Shown here piece by piece: positions 1-10,499 of a DNA stretch of 64,000 bases. The DNA comes from Dipetalonema caudispina. Its lineage: Eukaryota; Nematoda; Chromadorea; Rhabditida; Onchocercidae. Below the pieces are notes generated by a model that did not search any database, was not told where the DNA came from, and was given only the letters and a program-made list of their open reading frames with translations. Position numbers and translations under genes: made by a program. Each line of letters begins with the position of its first letter. Position 1 is the stretch's first letter. The stretch lies in contig JABVXV010000168.1 of NCBI GenBank assembly GCA_013365325.1, positions 1 through 64,000 on the forward strand. Direction: 5' to 3'.

Positions 1-1900
1 AAGCAGTAAACATTAATGATTTGCATAATTCATATCATTGCTGTAGATGTGATAATCAATACGCATTGTTTACGATTTCTGTTACAAAACATTGATTTTT
101 GAGCTTGGATTCATTGAATACAAGTATCACCATTTCTAATCTTCTTTCCATTAATTACCCTGCTGTGCTCTTTCTTAGGGTTCAATTTCGTTGAGCAATA
201 AATGAAGCACATTGATGCATGCATTTTGCAAACCGCAAAACGGCATTTACAATTTTGTAATTCGTGTTCGTCGGCAAGTGAATAAAATTTATGTGAGATT
301 TTACTGAACACGAGAGCAATATGCAATGTCACATTTAAAATTTAACAGACAGAAATTATTATTATTTTCTACAAATCATTTTGACACATTTTTCACCTTT
401 GTTACGCACAGCTCACTGAGGAAATAAAAATTTGCCGTAGAACATTTATTTATATATGCGTCTTGTCGTAATAACATATCACGTGCTTTGTTTTGCTGCT
501 AGTAGACATACTTATGTATCCATTGACCAGGTAACATACAGACAGGTATACTTACTCACGAGCTAAGCGACATGTGGACAATTATACTTCAATATTTTTC
601 TTTAAACATGCAATTGTATTCATTGCGGCGTAAGATTGTATCAAATTTCTTTCCGAATTCGAAATTGGAAATGAAACATATGGGGCCGACACTAATAATA
701 ATATTTATGATTTAATTAATGTTCGGTTATTTGGGTGGAAATACTTTGAAAAATTCTTTAGTATTTCTCAAATTATCATAATGAATACAGTAATATTAAA
801 ATGAGAAGAAATGTTCAAAAGGGTTAGTTTTTGGAATTTTATTCTTTTTTAAATCTTGCAACAACTTGTCATTTTGATGATTTTATTACCTATTATGTGC
901 AAAGCATAATAAACAACTCTGTCATATGTCTTTAGCAATAATCTATTTATCTGAAATGGAAGATGATAAAAATTGATGACTGGCTGATTTGTTTAATTAA
1001 TGTTTTAAAGGATGAAAGGGAAGCAAAATGTGGAGAAAGAAAGGCGAAATATGCAGTAGATAGAATGAGTTTTGCTATCTCTAAAAAAGAATGAACCGAT
1101 AGTAACAATTATATCAGATTTTAGGAAATTTGAAATTTCAATCAATGTCATATGGTGAGTCATATTTTCAATTATACTTTGGTTGACAAAGTCAAAAATT
1201 CTAGAGAATTCGAAATTATTTTTTTTGGTTGACAAATTTTTGCTGAGTTTTCTCACTATAATTTTTTAGATTCTGCACTAATAATTTATTCGTTATTTTT
1301 CTGTTATTTCAATTACAATCAATAGCATTTATTAAAAAATTCATAATTATTTCATTGTTATCATTGTTATCTTCACTAATATTGCCAGCAGTATTAATTG
1401 TCATTATCATTAATGTCATCAGTTTGCTATACAATTAATTGGTCCTACAAAAGAGCAATTTAACAACATAACATATGTTCACTTAACTATTGATAATTTC
1501 AGACTTAGACAGTGCGAATTAAAGCTAGTAATTAGAGTATTTCATTCGTGATTAATACTTCTGAATGTTGTATCACTGTTTAGATTAGGAGCAATGTATT
1601 GGTAGTAAAAATGAGTCAAGGTCAGCTGACACTCGATGGTCATGTGATTTTTTTCAATATTCGCCAATTGCATTTCCGATTAGATGACAACTGATGTTGA
1701 AATATTGAAATAATTTAGTTGCTTCAGTTTAATTTAACGTGATTTATTTTAATATTTAATAATTCAGCGTATATTTCATTCGTCAATATTTTAGCAAATT
1801 TGTTTGAAAATTAAAATATTCCACCAAATATCTCCCTTGATCGCATTACAAGATTACCCGATTGATTAACTGATGATAATATAAGGATAAGGTAACATTA
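1..1900. other. AT-rich intergenic sequence, no gene seen
   Basis: No frame with convincing codon use or paired splice sites. A stretch near 1340-1430 is an imperfect TCATTATCATT-like repeat. The open frames here are short and AT-driven. Confidence 0.6.
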
Positions 1901-2004
1901 ATGCATACGTAACATTAGCTACTAGGGAAGTTTGATTTGGAATAATTACAAAAAATATAATTGATAATAGAGGAAATAATATGAAATCTGTTAGTCTTGT
2001 TTAC

Positions 2005-2154
2005 CTCTATCAAGTAATATGATATCACAGGAACCCGACCCGATCTTATCTGATCTTGTATTAAAGCTACACCTGTCACCAATCCGGATGAATTGACATT
2101 TGGATCTACCGAGCGGAGCAAATTGACAAAGTTTGTCGTATTTCTCACATTCAA
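2005..2154 (-). CDS. Candidate coding exon, unknown product (possible WSN-like segment)
   Basis: An open minus-strand frame reads NVRNTTNFVNLLRSVDPNVN, then SSGLVTGVALIQDQIRSGRV and PVISYYLIE. It ends at a good donor GATAGAG|GTAAAC in phase 0, after which the sequence turns AT-rich. Codon use and amino-acid mix look protein-coding, and the opposite strand has stops. The pattern VxGxxL...I..G..PV..xxL loosely resembles the nematode WSN domain, but I am not sure. The exact 5' edge is unclear: TTACAG lies nearby but is followed by an in-frame TAA, so the true acceptor is probably the AG just inside it. No partner exon was found. Confidence 0.35.
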
Positions 2155-2418
2155 TATTTCTTACTGTAATATTCTTATTGTAATGTACCGTTCCTCATTT
2201 CCTGTATTTGTGATTACTGTAGACAAGGAAAACCCTACGACTGGAAGTAAAAGATAGCAATCTGATCAAACACTCCTTTTGCACTTGCTATCAAATTACT
2301 TATTGTAGCATGTGAAAAGGTCACGCTTCGTAACTGTCAAATTGAACAATAATGATCGAGAGGTCACGACTTCCTCTTTTGTTTGTTAAAGTCTCATTCA
2401 CACTCACATCAATCGTAA

Positions 2419-2715
2419 TTTATCTACGACAAATATTCTTATACAGCAATAATTGAAAAATTAAACATTTGCGTGAAAATTTTAGGATTTCTCGTGATTC
2501 TTTCCATACGGGGATTTTCATCGAAAATTTCCGAAAAATCGACACCTCAGATGGAAATGCTTTTATTAGCTAACAATTCAATTTGCAACACGTGTAATAG
2601 AGCAGTTGGCATTATATACCCTAAATCGCAATTATGCTTGTCGAATGCTGCAAAATTATTATTGTCCGATTCCATCCAAATTCATTACCGACCCTTTCTC
2701 ACGAGATGTTTCTGA
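2419..2715 (+). CDS. Candidate terminal exon of a small cysteine-containing, possibly secreted protein
   Basis: An open plus-strand frame contains a hydrophobic stretch (VKILGFLVILSIRGF), then MEMLLLANNSICNTCNRAVG, QLCLSNAAKLLL and a final TRCF before TGA at 2713-2715. AATAAA follows at about 2779. There is no ATG at the start, and AATTTTAG at 2480-2487 is a good acceptor, so this is more likely a last exon than a whole gene. A signal peptide followed by a four-cysteine mature region would suit a small secreted peptide, but I recognise no family and could not place an upstream exon. Confidence 0.33.
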   Translation, partial: FIYDKYSYTAIIEKLNICVKILGFLVILSIRGFSSKISEKSTPQMEMLLLANNSICNTCNRAVGIIYPKSQLCLSNAAKLLLSDSIQIHYRPFLTRCF

Positions 2716-3709
2716 ATATCTGGTTAACCTTCGGGATATAACCGATCCTTTTTACCTATGCAATTAAAAACACTTCATAATAAATTAGCTAGCAAACTTG
2801 TTTATTTTTTATCTTATCACTTCTCTTAATTTTACTGCACCCATATCTATTAATCTTTTCTCGTTCCAAATTGATTTTTACTTTACTGATAAAGTTCGAA
2901 ATTCTGTATGCTGAGATTAACGACGGATGAAATGCCAATTTGATGTAATTATTTGCAAAAACATCACATGAAATTACAATTTCTGAAATGTAACATTGAT
3001 ATAAATCAAACAGTAAAAAATAAAAGTCTATGCTAACTTTAATCAAAGGAAAAAAGAAAATTCCAGCTTCGTTGCAAATTTACATTCATACAATTCTGAT
3101 CGAATAAAAAAGTAAAAGCTATATACGAAAATCTCTACCTCAGAGATCACAAATAAAATCGAAGCACTCAAATATTTGTTCATTCATCGAAATCATCAAT
3201 ATTGTACATGAAATGAAAAAGACATCTGTGATTCAAAAAAAGAAAAAGGAAAGGAAATGAGAAAGCATAGTTGGAAAGAGGCTCTTCCTATTTTTACGTC
3301 TATAATTTCAATTCAACTCTTATCAATCATAAATGAAGATCAATTTTTATTTGTTATTTCCCCTCTTGAATTAATCCATTAAATACAATCAATGAATGAT
3401 TTCATAAAAGATTCAAATCGATTTTTGTTACGTTTAATACAACTGAAATAGAAAGTAATCAATGTGTTTCCAAATTTTGTATACCATTTTATGGATGTAA
3501 AAAACCCCGAAAGAGTTAATGACATTTCAATATTTGAAAAAACCAAAATTTTTTTCAGATTTACAGTTTCTTTTGTTTTCCGTCATTTGAATGATATGAA
3601 AAAAAAAATCAAAGTAATTCAGTTTTAAGCGAGGAAAAAACCAAAGAAAGGAGAGAAAAAATAGGAAATATTGAACAATTCAATTAAAGCACAAGAAGAC
3701 CTTTTTTCA

Positions 3710-3710
<1 letters not shown>

Positions 3711-3739
<29 letters not shown>
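3711..3739. repeat. (GA)n microsatellite
   Basis: Continuous GA dinucleotides in an intergenic stretch just downstream of the lysine-rich gene. Confidence 0.9.
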
Positions 3740-3741
<2 letters not shown>

Positions 3742-3912
3742 GGTTGAAACAAGGTAATATAACCTGAATCTCTATGAAGCAATTTGATATGAATTGAATG
3801 AATAATGCATTTATCACGGGGAAGCGGGGGATGGAGGAAGGGTAAATTCCTTTCATTTTTTTACGAAGTGAAGAAGATGTATAGCATTATTTGCCAAAAT
3901 GTTTGCTTCTTA

Positions 3913-3918
3913 TTTATT
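3913..3918 (-). terminator. Polyadenylation signal of the lysine-rich gene
   Basis: AATAAA on the sense strand about 20 bases downstream of the TGA at 3935-3937. Spacing is normal for a compact nematode 3' UTR. Confidence 0.55.
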
Positions 3919-3934
3919 AATTCCGATATTTAAT

Positions 3935-4242
3935 TCATTTCTTCACTTGCTTCTTACTTTTCTTCGCTCCACCTTTCTTAGCACTCTTCTTTCGCTTAGT
4001 TCCACTTTTCTTAGCACCACCTGGCTGTAATACTCATTTATAATTTTATTAAATTTCACATAAATTTGAATTTCAAGCTAGGCAAATATTACTAATTATT
4101 TATAATCGAATAAACTTACAGCGCTTTTACGTGCTCGCGGCTTTTTTGGTGAAGAAGCTTTCTCCGCATCTGTAGCTCGTTTTAATGCCATTTCTTTATT
4201 CGCAGGAGTAACTCGATATACTTCTAGAAAATTAATTCTCAT
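3935..4242 (-). CDS. Small lysine-rich basic protein, two exons, 70 residues
   Basis: Exon 1 (4120-4242) starts MRINFLEVYRVTPANKEMAL and ends KKPRARKSA at donor GCT|GTAAGT. Exon 2 (3935-4024) follows acceptor ATTACAG, encodes PGGAKKSGTKRKKSAKKGGA and ends KKSKKQVKK with stop TGA. Both exons join in phase 0. The ATG lies seven bases after an acceptor (TTGTTAG at 4249-4255), which fits spliced-leader trans-splicing, and AATAAA occurs about 20 bases after the stop. The C-terminal half is Lys/Ala/Gly/Ser-rich like a histone H1 tail, suggesting a nuclear or nucleic-acid-binding protein. I do not recognise the family. The acceptor could instead receive an upstream cis-spliced exon, making this the 3' end of a longer gene. 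Confidence 0.68.
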
Positions 4243-4248
4243 TTTCTT

Positions 4249-4255
4249 CTAACAA
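4249..4255 (-). promoter_or_regulatory. Probable trans-splice acceptor of the lysine-rich gene
   Basis: Sense-strand TTGTTAG ends seven bases before the ATG. Acceptors this close to a start codon are typical of spliced-leader addition in nematodes. An ordinary intron acceptor is the alternative. Confidence 0.45.
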
Positions 4256-4605
4256 ATATATAACACATAATGAAATATTATACATATTTCGCATAATTTC
4301 AATGCATGTAATAAAAATATACACTGATCTCAAAACCTATCAATATTTGGGGAATGTAAATATTCATTCCATTTATTTTCTTAATTTATATCATCCATAT
4401 ATTCATTTTAAATTTACAGATATATTTGATTAACAAATTATTCCATAATTATACCCATATTTGACATATCACTGTAATGAATAATTATTGAGTACCACCG
4501 TTAGATTTGTTGTTAACATAATTCGTCATATTTGAATAATATGAAGTGATGATGATCGGCTTGTATTACTACATAATTTCCCAATGAAATTAGCAGGACG
4601 GGGGG

Positions 4606-4624
4606 AGGGAGAGAGAGAGAGAGA
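4606..4624. repeat. (GA)n microsatellite
   Basis: Short GA run within a purine-rich stretch upstream of the lysine-rich gene. Confidence 0.85.
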
Positions 4625-4861
4625 AAAGTAAGAGATAGAATTGATTGTAATTACAAATAATGCTGATGAAACTGGAAAGCGGGGAAAGCGGGAGTAGAGC
4701 GGGGGAAAGATGGGGAAAATACAAGCAGAGATATTTACTATAGAATATGTAATAACATAACATAATCAATACAAAGGGAGCGGGGAATAAGAAGGAAAGG
4801 AAGATTGTTCAGTTTTAAAATTTAAACAGAGGGGCGGGCGGGATGAGCGAGAAGTATTTGC

Positions 4862-4913
4862 ACTCGCTCGTTTAAGTAAGTGAGCGAGCGAGCGAGTGAA
4901 CGAATGAGTGAGC
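4862..4913. repeat. Degenerate GAGC/GAGT tetranucleotide repeat
   Basis: Successive GAGC, GAGT and GAAC units lie about 80 bases before the large trinucleotide microsatellite, so this is a repeat-dense locus. Confidence 0.75.
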
Positions 4914-4990
4914 AACTTAGTGAACAACAACAGCGTTGTCGGTGACGATAACAGCAACAACAATTAGCTCAACCAACTACTGTTGTTGTT

Positions 4991-5002
4991 ACCACCACCA
5001 TC

Positions 5003-5081
<79 letters not shown>

Positions 5082-5133
5082 CCACCATCATCACCATCAT
5101 CACCATCATCATCATCATCATCAACAATACCAT

Positions 5134-5225
<92 letters not shown>

Positions 5226-5226
5226 T
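4991..5226. repeat. Compound trinucleotide microsatellite (CAT)n-(CTA)n
   Basis: A run of CAT with CAC interruptions (about 4991-5123) is followed after a short spacer by an almost pure CTA run (about 5137-5226). The open frames for poly-His, poly-Tyr, poly-Ser and poly-Leu through it are products of the repeat, not genes. Confidence 0.95.
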
Positions 5227-5445
5227 TAGTCCTGCCTTACTACTGATAGTACTAATACTAATACTTGAATCCTACCCGCTGCCAAGCTCTTTTATACCTT
5301 TTCAGTTTCCTCCCAGTTGGAAATTTACATAATACATTATATGTTTTGGGGCGGAGCATTATTGAAACGAGCGATATCGCTCGCATAATATTGATTTATC
5401 GATTGATTCACATGACGACATTAAATCATCGAGCATCAATTTCCT

Positions 5446-5545
5446 AGACATACACAGACATGCACATACGTGCAGAGACATACACACATGCACAAACATA
5501 CATAAATGTAAACATACACAGATGTAGTAGACATACAAACATTGA
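5446..5545. repeat. Degenerate ACATAC/CACATG repeat
   Basis: Imperfect units of ACATACAC and GACATGCACATAC spread over about 100 bases; low complexity, no coding value. Confidence 0.65.
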
Positions 5546-5750
5546 TATAAACAGTACGAAAATGAGTAAATAGGAGCAGAATGAATTGAATTAACCGAAA
5601 TGGAGTAAGGTAGGCCGTGAAGTGAGGCCATTAATTAATACAGTAATTGTATAAAAGATGATGATAAGATCAATTATGTTTGAGGATAGCAATGATGAAA
5701 AGGATAAGTCAAGATGGAGTGATAAAGAATGGAATAATACAAACACTGTT

Positions 5751-5815
5751 CATTCATTCCTTCGTTCCTTAATTCCTTGGTTCATTCATTCCATCATTCA
5801 TTCGATCATTCATTT
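5751..5815. repeat. (ATTC)n imperfect tetranucleotide repeat
   Basis: CATTCATTCC units with CATTCGTTCC and ATCATTCATT variants. It creates a short spurious open frame rich in His and Ser. Confidence 0.85.
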
Positions 5816-7885
5816 GATGCACAGTGGTTGGTATAATTGATGTCTTAATAGAAGAGGTAGGAAGGATAAAGCATTGATATTTCGAGAATTAATCTCTGTT
5901 ACTCTTTCCTTTATGCTAATTTTATAACCATTCGTTTTCCTGGAAGGGATTCATAAATATAAGTAATGATAATGACAAACCCTTACCGATCCGTGTCATT
6001 TTGTCAATTTTTCTTATAACAAATAGATCGATTGATTTATATAAATAAAATTTTTAATTTTACAGTGCTTAATTTTTGTTTCTCAACATTTCTCAAAGAA
6101 TTCTCCAATAAAAATTTAGGGTAAAAAATTCCGTCACATTTTAACTTTAATATTACTTTTCTCCCATTACATCAGTATGTTAGATAAAATGGTAAGGTTT
6201 TTTTTTCATCTAAAAGAAATAAATTGCAAAATTCTTTAATACATCGAATACAAATTCAGTATTTACGTATGAATTAATATATGAATTAAATTATTAGAAA
6301 ATGTTTGTGTTAAACAAATCATGGAATGGTATTGTTATTGGTAAAAAAAACTTTTAAGTTTTGTTCTACAAATATTTACTAAATGAAATTTATTAACAAA
6401 CAATGTAACTTACACGGATAACACAAATGATGCTAAAGATCAAATCTGAATTTACTCTTTCAAATTTTACTAGAATAAAAGTTTTTTTCAAAAAAAATAT
6501 TAATACTGAGAATTTAATCTCCAATGAATAAAATTTTATTGTAGTTTTCTAAAGTGATTAGAAATATTGACAAAAAATGAGCTTTCAAGAATTTCCGGAA
6601 TCCTCTCTCTCTTGCCTTTTTCCAATCTAGTTCCGGTTTCTGATTGCAAAATCACTATTGATGAATGATTTCACTCTTTCGAGCCATTTGTGATAATTCA
6701 ATAATTCTATTAATCCTATATCATTCATATATTTCATAGAACTACAGATTAACACATTTTCATAATACCACTGATTTCGTCTCATTCATCGTATAGCCTA
6801 AAAATTTATCAAAAGTTAAAAAGGATCTCTATTCTCTAATGATCCTCATCTATGTATAAAGGTCATTTATTCCTTGCCATTCAAATGATGATTACATGGA
6901 ATGTTAATCTACTGATGAAATGGGCTTTGTAGTTAAATATGGGAATGTAAAATGGGATGTTTGTTTCTTTTATTCTTCCAGTAACTGTCATATAAAATTA
7001 ATTGAAATCATAGTAATATTGAGAAATCTAGAAAAATCGAAAAGATATGTTTGTTTTCTTTTTTTTTCCTTTCGAAAATTGACTTCTATGCTTATCGCAT
7101 TCTTCAATTGATATGCAAATCATTGATTCTTGTGCAGTACGTGATTGCTTAGTAAGGATTTGATGAAAGTTTACATCTCGGGTACATTCTATCATATTTC
7201 GACTTTATCGCCTTATCTTTTTCCATACTACTATCATTATACTTTCTCTTCTTCACACCTTTGATACTACTATATCGTGACGGAAAGATAGTGATCATTT
7301 GGTAGTTGATTAAAGCAAGTTGATCCAGAAGTTTCAGTGTAACCGAGAAGTCAACCACGAAAGATTATGCTGACAGGCAAAGCAGTTGATAGATTTTCGA
7401 TATCAGGAATTCATTTGGGCTTCATAGGTCTTAATTGTTAATTTTCTAATTATGATAACTGGCCCTGATCTTTGGCTAATTCAATATCAGGGTCGTATAT
7501 TTCGTCAATCTGAGTTAATTTTGAATTAGCAATATTAAAATTATGAGTATGGTAATAAAGGCAAGTTCAGGAAACGACTATATCATATCATCCTGAAGCA
7601 TATTATTGATTAACTGACAGCAGTCATTGAGCTGTAAGAACCTGATCCGTTTACAATCAGCGTATGTTTGATAAATAGGTGCGGTGTATCTTGTTTAACT
7701 GTAATCAACATATAGTAATATTAGCAATCGAGGGTTGTGCTGAATGATTGAATAGTCAAAAAGCAACTTAAATTACTTTGTTTATGACTATTAAATTTCT
7801 ATATTTTCTCGAAATTTTTACAAAATTTAAATTTACAAAAGAAGATCTTTGCTTAAGTATTATATTGGCTTTTCCGAATTAAATA

Positions 7886-8113
7886 ATTTCGAATAGACGT
7901 TAGAATTATTACTGGTGTAACAACTGCCCAGAATAGTATTGCAAAACATTGCATCTCTGAAACTGGAAAACAGCCTGAATTTGCAGGAATTCACAAGGGA
8001 TCAGCAGGAACTTTGTTTGGGAAAGTGATTTTATTCATTCCATATTATACCGATCCGGTTAACCGGATAGTATCCGTTAGAAGACACACTAATGCATTCG
8101 TCGATCGCTGAAC
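7886..8113 (+). other. Long open frame without ATG (about 74 codons)
   Basis: One plus-strand frame is open from after a TAA near 7886 to TGA at 8111-8113. It reads ITGVTTAQNSIAKHCISETG, KQPEFAGIHKGSAGTLFGKV and IVSVRRHTNAFVDR. The mix of residues is protein-like and the region is GC-richer than its neighbours. There is no ATG near its start. It could be an exon of an unseen gene, a decayed fragment, or a non-coding promoter region. The candidate gene start at 8092 overlaps its end in another frame. Confidence 0.25.
8053..8068. promoter_or_regulatory. 16-bp perfect palindrome around CCGGTTAACCGG
   Basis: ATCCGGTTAACCGGAT is a perfect palindrome just upstream of the candidate ATG at 8092. It holds two overlapping AACCGG/CCGGTT half-sites, similar to the Grainyhead core AACCGGTT. 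In such AT-rich sequence this GC-rich palindrome stands out. A role as a protein-binding site is inference. Confidence 0.35.
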
Positions 8114-10498
8114 GACTACGCCGGGACACCACAACAGCTACTGCACAACAACTAAATAACATACAACAGCATGTAATCGAGTAATGCTTCGTACGTTTTG
8201 CTCCTCATAATATCTCGGAGATTCCGAGATTTTTCATCCTATCATATAGCCAGCAAAATAAGCTATCAAATGATATCTAATATGGCCTAACTTGATTGGC
8301 CCTATCACGAACTAGAATAGTTTTTTGAAAGTAATCTAAGAACTGTCGACGAATATCAGAATTGAACTTAAATTTCATTTCCAATTCCAATTTGCTTTAA
8401 TTTAATTTAGCTGAAATTTGAAAGCAAATCTAAAACTTCCAAAAAAATACAAATTACAATGCTGGAATTTCCATCTGACCCTTCTTCTTGCACTTTACAT
8501 GTAATCCACCATATAGTGCTATTCACAAGATATGCAAATTTATCCTTAATTTTTAACAATTTTTTATGCAGATTTTTCGGCTTGCATGCGATCGATATTT
8601 TCCCTAGTTCCGGAGTATTCTGATTTCGATGAGATATCAATCCGGTAAGTGGTTGTTTGCACTTTTTCCTGTCATTATTTGCTTGTATTGGCGATCATTT
8701 TCGAAATTTTCGAAAACTTTTAGTTATTTCTTTTACGTTTAGCCCGATTATATGTGAAATTACATTTATGCGATTATCAAATAACGTTTATAATAGATAT
8801 GGATAACTCTCAACCCTTTGAAATTCCGAAAAGCGATATTTATGCTTAAATAGAGCTAATGACGCCTAAATTTTCCGCTTAAAAATAAGAAACCTTATGA
8901 GAAATCAATTTCAAATAGTTCATTTGAACAATGGAAGCAAATATTACCACGAGGACAGTTAAAATTTTGTTAAAATAAAATTCCCGCTAATTTGATAAAA
9001 AGTTTCTGCTTTCATTTTCTGTAAGAGAAAAGCCTTCTTTCCTGTTTTCCCGCTAAGTTTATGTCTTTATGGGTAAAAATCAAGCTTAAAAAAATGATAT
9101 TCCATTAGGAGCAATCGATAATTCGATTAAATTTGTCAGTAAAGATAATTTTAAAGCTAAACGAGTCAATTTTTTTATATATAAATGTTTCAAAATAACA
9201 TTCCGAAACTTGGAATTAAAGTTCTCTAATTTAAAATTCGCAAAAGGATTAGTTGATTATACGATTAACAATACCTTACAGTCGTACTTTGTTCTGTGTT
9301 AACTAATAGTAAATACAAAAAGATTTTGAATGATTTCAAAAGAATAAAATTAGAAATTACTAAAAACTTAAAATATACTTAATTGGTGCGTACTTCTATA
9401 GATCACACTTTATTTTATTAGCACAACAGTAGTAGCTGAAAATTAATTTTTACATGATGTACTATGCTTCTGTACCAATCACATACAATGCTTATGCTAA
9501 TCGACAATTTCTTTAACTTAATTACTTCTTCCTGACTGACAAACATTATGGTATCATTGTCATTAATTTTTAAATAATTAAACTTCTGAAATTCCTTATC
9601 GAATCTTTATAGTTGCGCAGTTATTCATCTTTTCATCGTTAGATGTATATTTTGATTATTTCTAAAATGAATAGAAGAAGGCAAGAAAACAAAATACAGC
9701 TAAAAATCATTACGTTTCGAATATTTTCAACTTTATAATTTCTTTAATATTTGCTTTAATTGTTTTTTGAAATATTTTTCTAACTTTTTCTAATCTTTCT
9801 GTTTTAAATGACAAAATTTCAATTAGGAAATTTCCGGAACAATTTATAAAATAAAAATGATTATCAGGCAAAGAAAGATATGACAGGAGAACGAATTCCA
9901 AAGCGATTCGAGTTTCGCCGTAAGGAAGCACGACTTTTGGAAGATGGTCGACAATTCCACATGAATGCACTTCGGATCGAAAATAAAATAGCACTGCTAC
10001 TCCAACAGGAATGGTTTCTCATTCAGGATTACAATATCCAGATGCTACAGTATTTGGAATTGCAACTGACTTGTGAGATTATGGTGCATTTTTATATCAC
10101 ATTACCGTACTGCTATTGGTGTCATTTCTATTGTTTTTACATTTTTTATGTTTCGAAATTCAACTAATTTTGCTTTTTAAGGTATTCTTGAAATCTGTTA
10201 AATTTTGAAATTTAATTCAAATACCGAATTCGTTTTTTTTCTTCGTTTGGAAAAGTTGTCCATTTTTGTCTTCATAATTAGGCAAAAAATAAGGATTGTT
10301 TTAAAAATAACAAAGAAATTATATTCGAAGCAAAAAAAAAAACAATATTTAAGCAGCTAATTCCTGCACAAAAAATTGTAAAATGCGCTATATTATCCAT
10401 TGAAAATTAAAATATATGGAATTTATTTATTTTTTTTGCAGCGTAGAAGAATCAGTGTGATGAAAAAACAGCGAAAACGTTTGTCGAGAATGTTATAA
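8092..10498 (+). CDS. Candidate four-exon plus-strand gene, unknown product (about 147 residues)
   Basis: Four segments join in phase 0: 8092-8172 (MHSSIAERLRRDTTTATAQQ, donor CAT|GTAATC), 8411-8500 (acceptor TTTAATTTAG; KTSKKIQITMLEFPSDPSSC, donor CAT|GTAATC), 9868-10083 (acceptor GATTATCAG; RIPKRFEFRRKEARLLEDGR and NKIALLLQQEWFLIQDYNIQ) and 10442-10498 (acceptor TTTTTTGCAG; RRRISVMKKQRKRLSRML and TAA). The third exon looks most like real coding sequence, with a long charged helix. The weak points: its in-frame donor (GTGCAT) is poor, while a better GTGAGA at 10071 breaks the frame. A well-formed exon at 8572-8644 does not fit this chain. It could be a real small gene, a mis-joined model, or a decaying gene. 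Confidence 0.28.
8212..8230. other. Short perfect hairpin
   Basis: ATCTCGGA, a three-base loop GAT, then TCCGAGAT form an 8-bp perfect stem. It sits between two candidate exons of the 8-10 kb plus-strand locus. No function is evident. Confidence 0.4.
8572..8644 (+). CDS. Candidate isolated exon inside the 8-10 kb plus-strand locus
   Basis: Acceptor TTTTTATGCAG and consensus donor ATCCG|GTAAGT bracket 73 bases open in one frame only, encoding FSACMRSIFSLVPEYSDFDE and ISI. It needs phase 1 in and gives phase 2 out, which matches neither neighbouring candidate exon. It may belong to another isoform or gene, or be chance. Confidence 0.25.
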
Positions 10499-10499
10499 A

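Larger units (their letters stand above)
5230..7880. other. AT-rich intergenic sequence with simple repeats
   Basis: Apart from the repeats listed at 5.4-5.8 kb, I see no exon-like open frame or RNA gene here. Confidence 0.55.

Noticed and set aside
4936..5246. Open frames of about 90 residues made of poly-His/poly-Tyr and poly-Ser/poly-Leu
   Set aside because: They are direct translations of the CAT and CTA microsatellites, with no splice or start context.
8407..8640. 77-residue minus-strand open frame
   Set aside because: Opposite the plus-strand candidate exons, which have acceptor and donor sites; the minus frame has none.
9710..9994. 94-residue minus-strand open frame overlapping the plus-strand candidate exon
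   Set aside because: The overlapping plus frame has better residue composition; the minus frame lacks splice sites and looks like its shadow.
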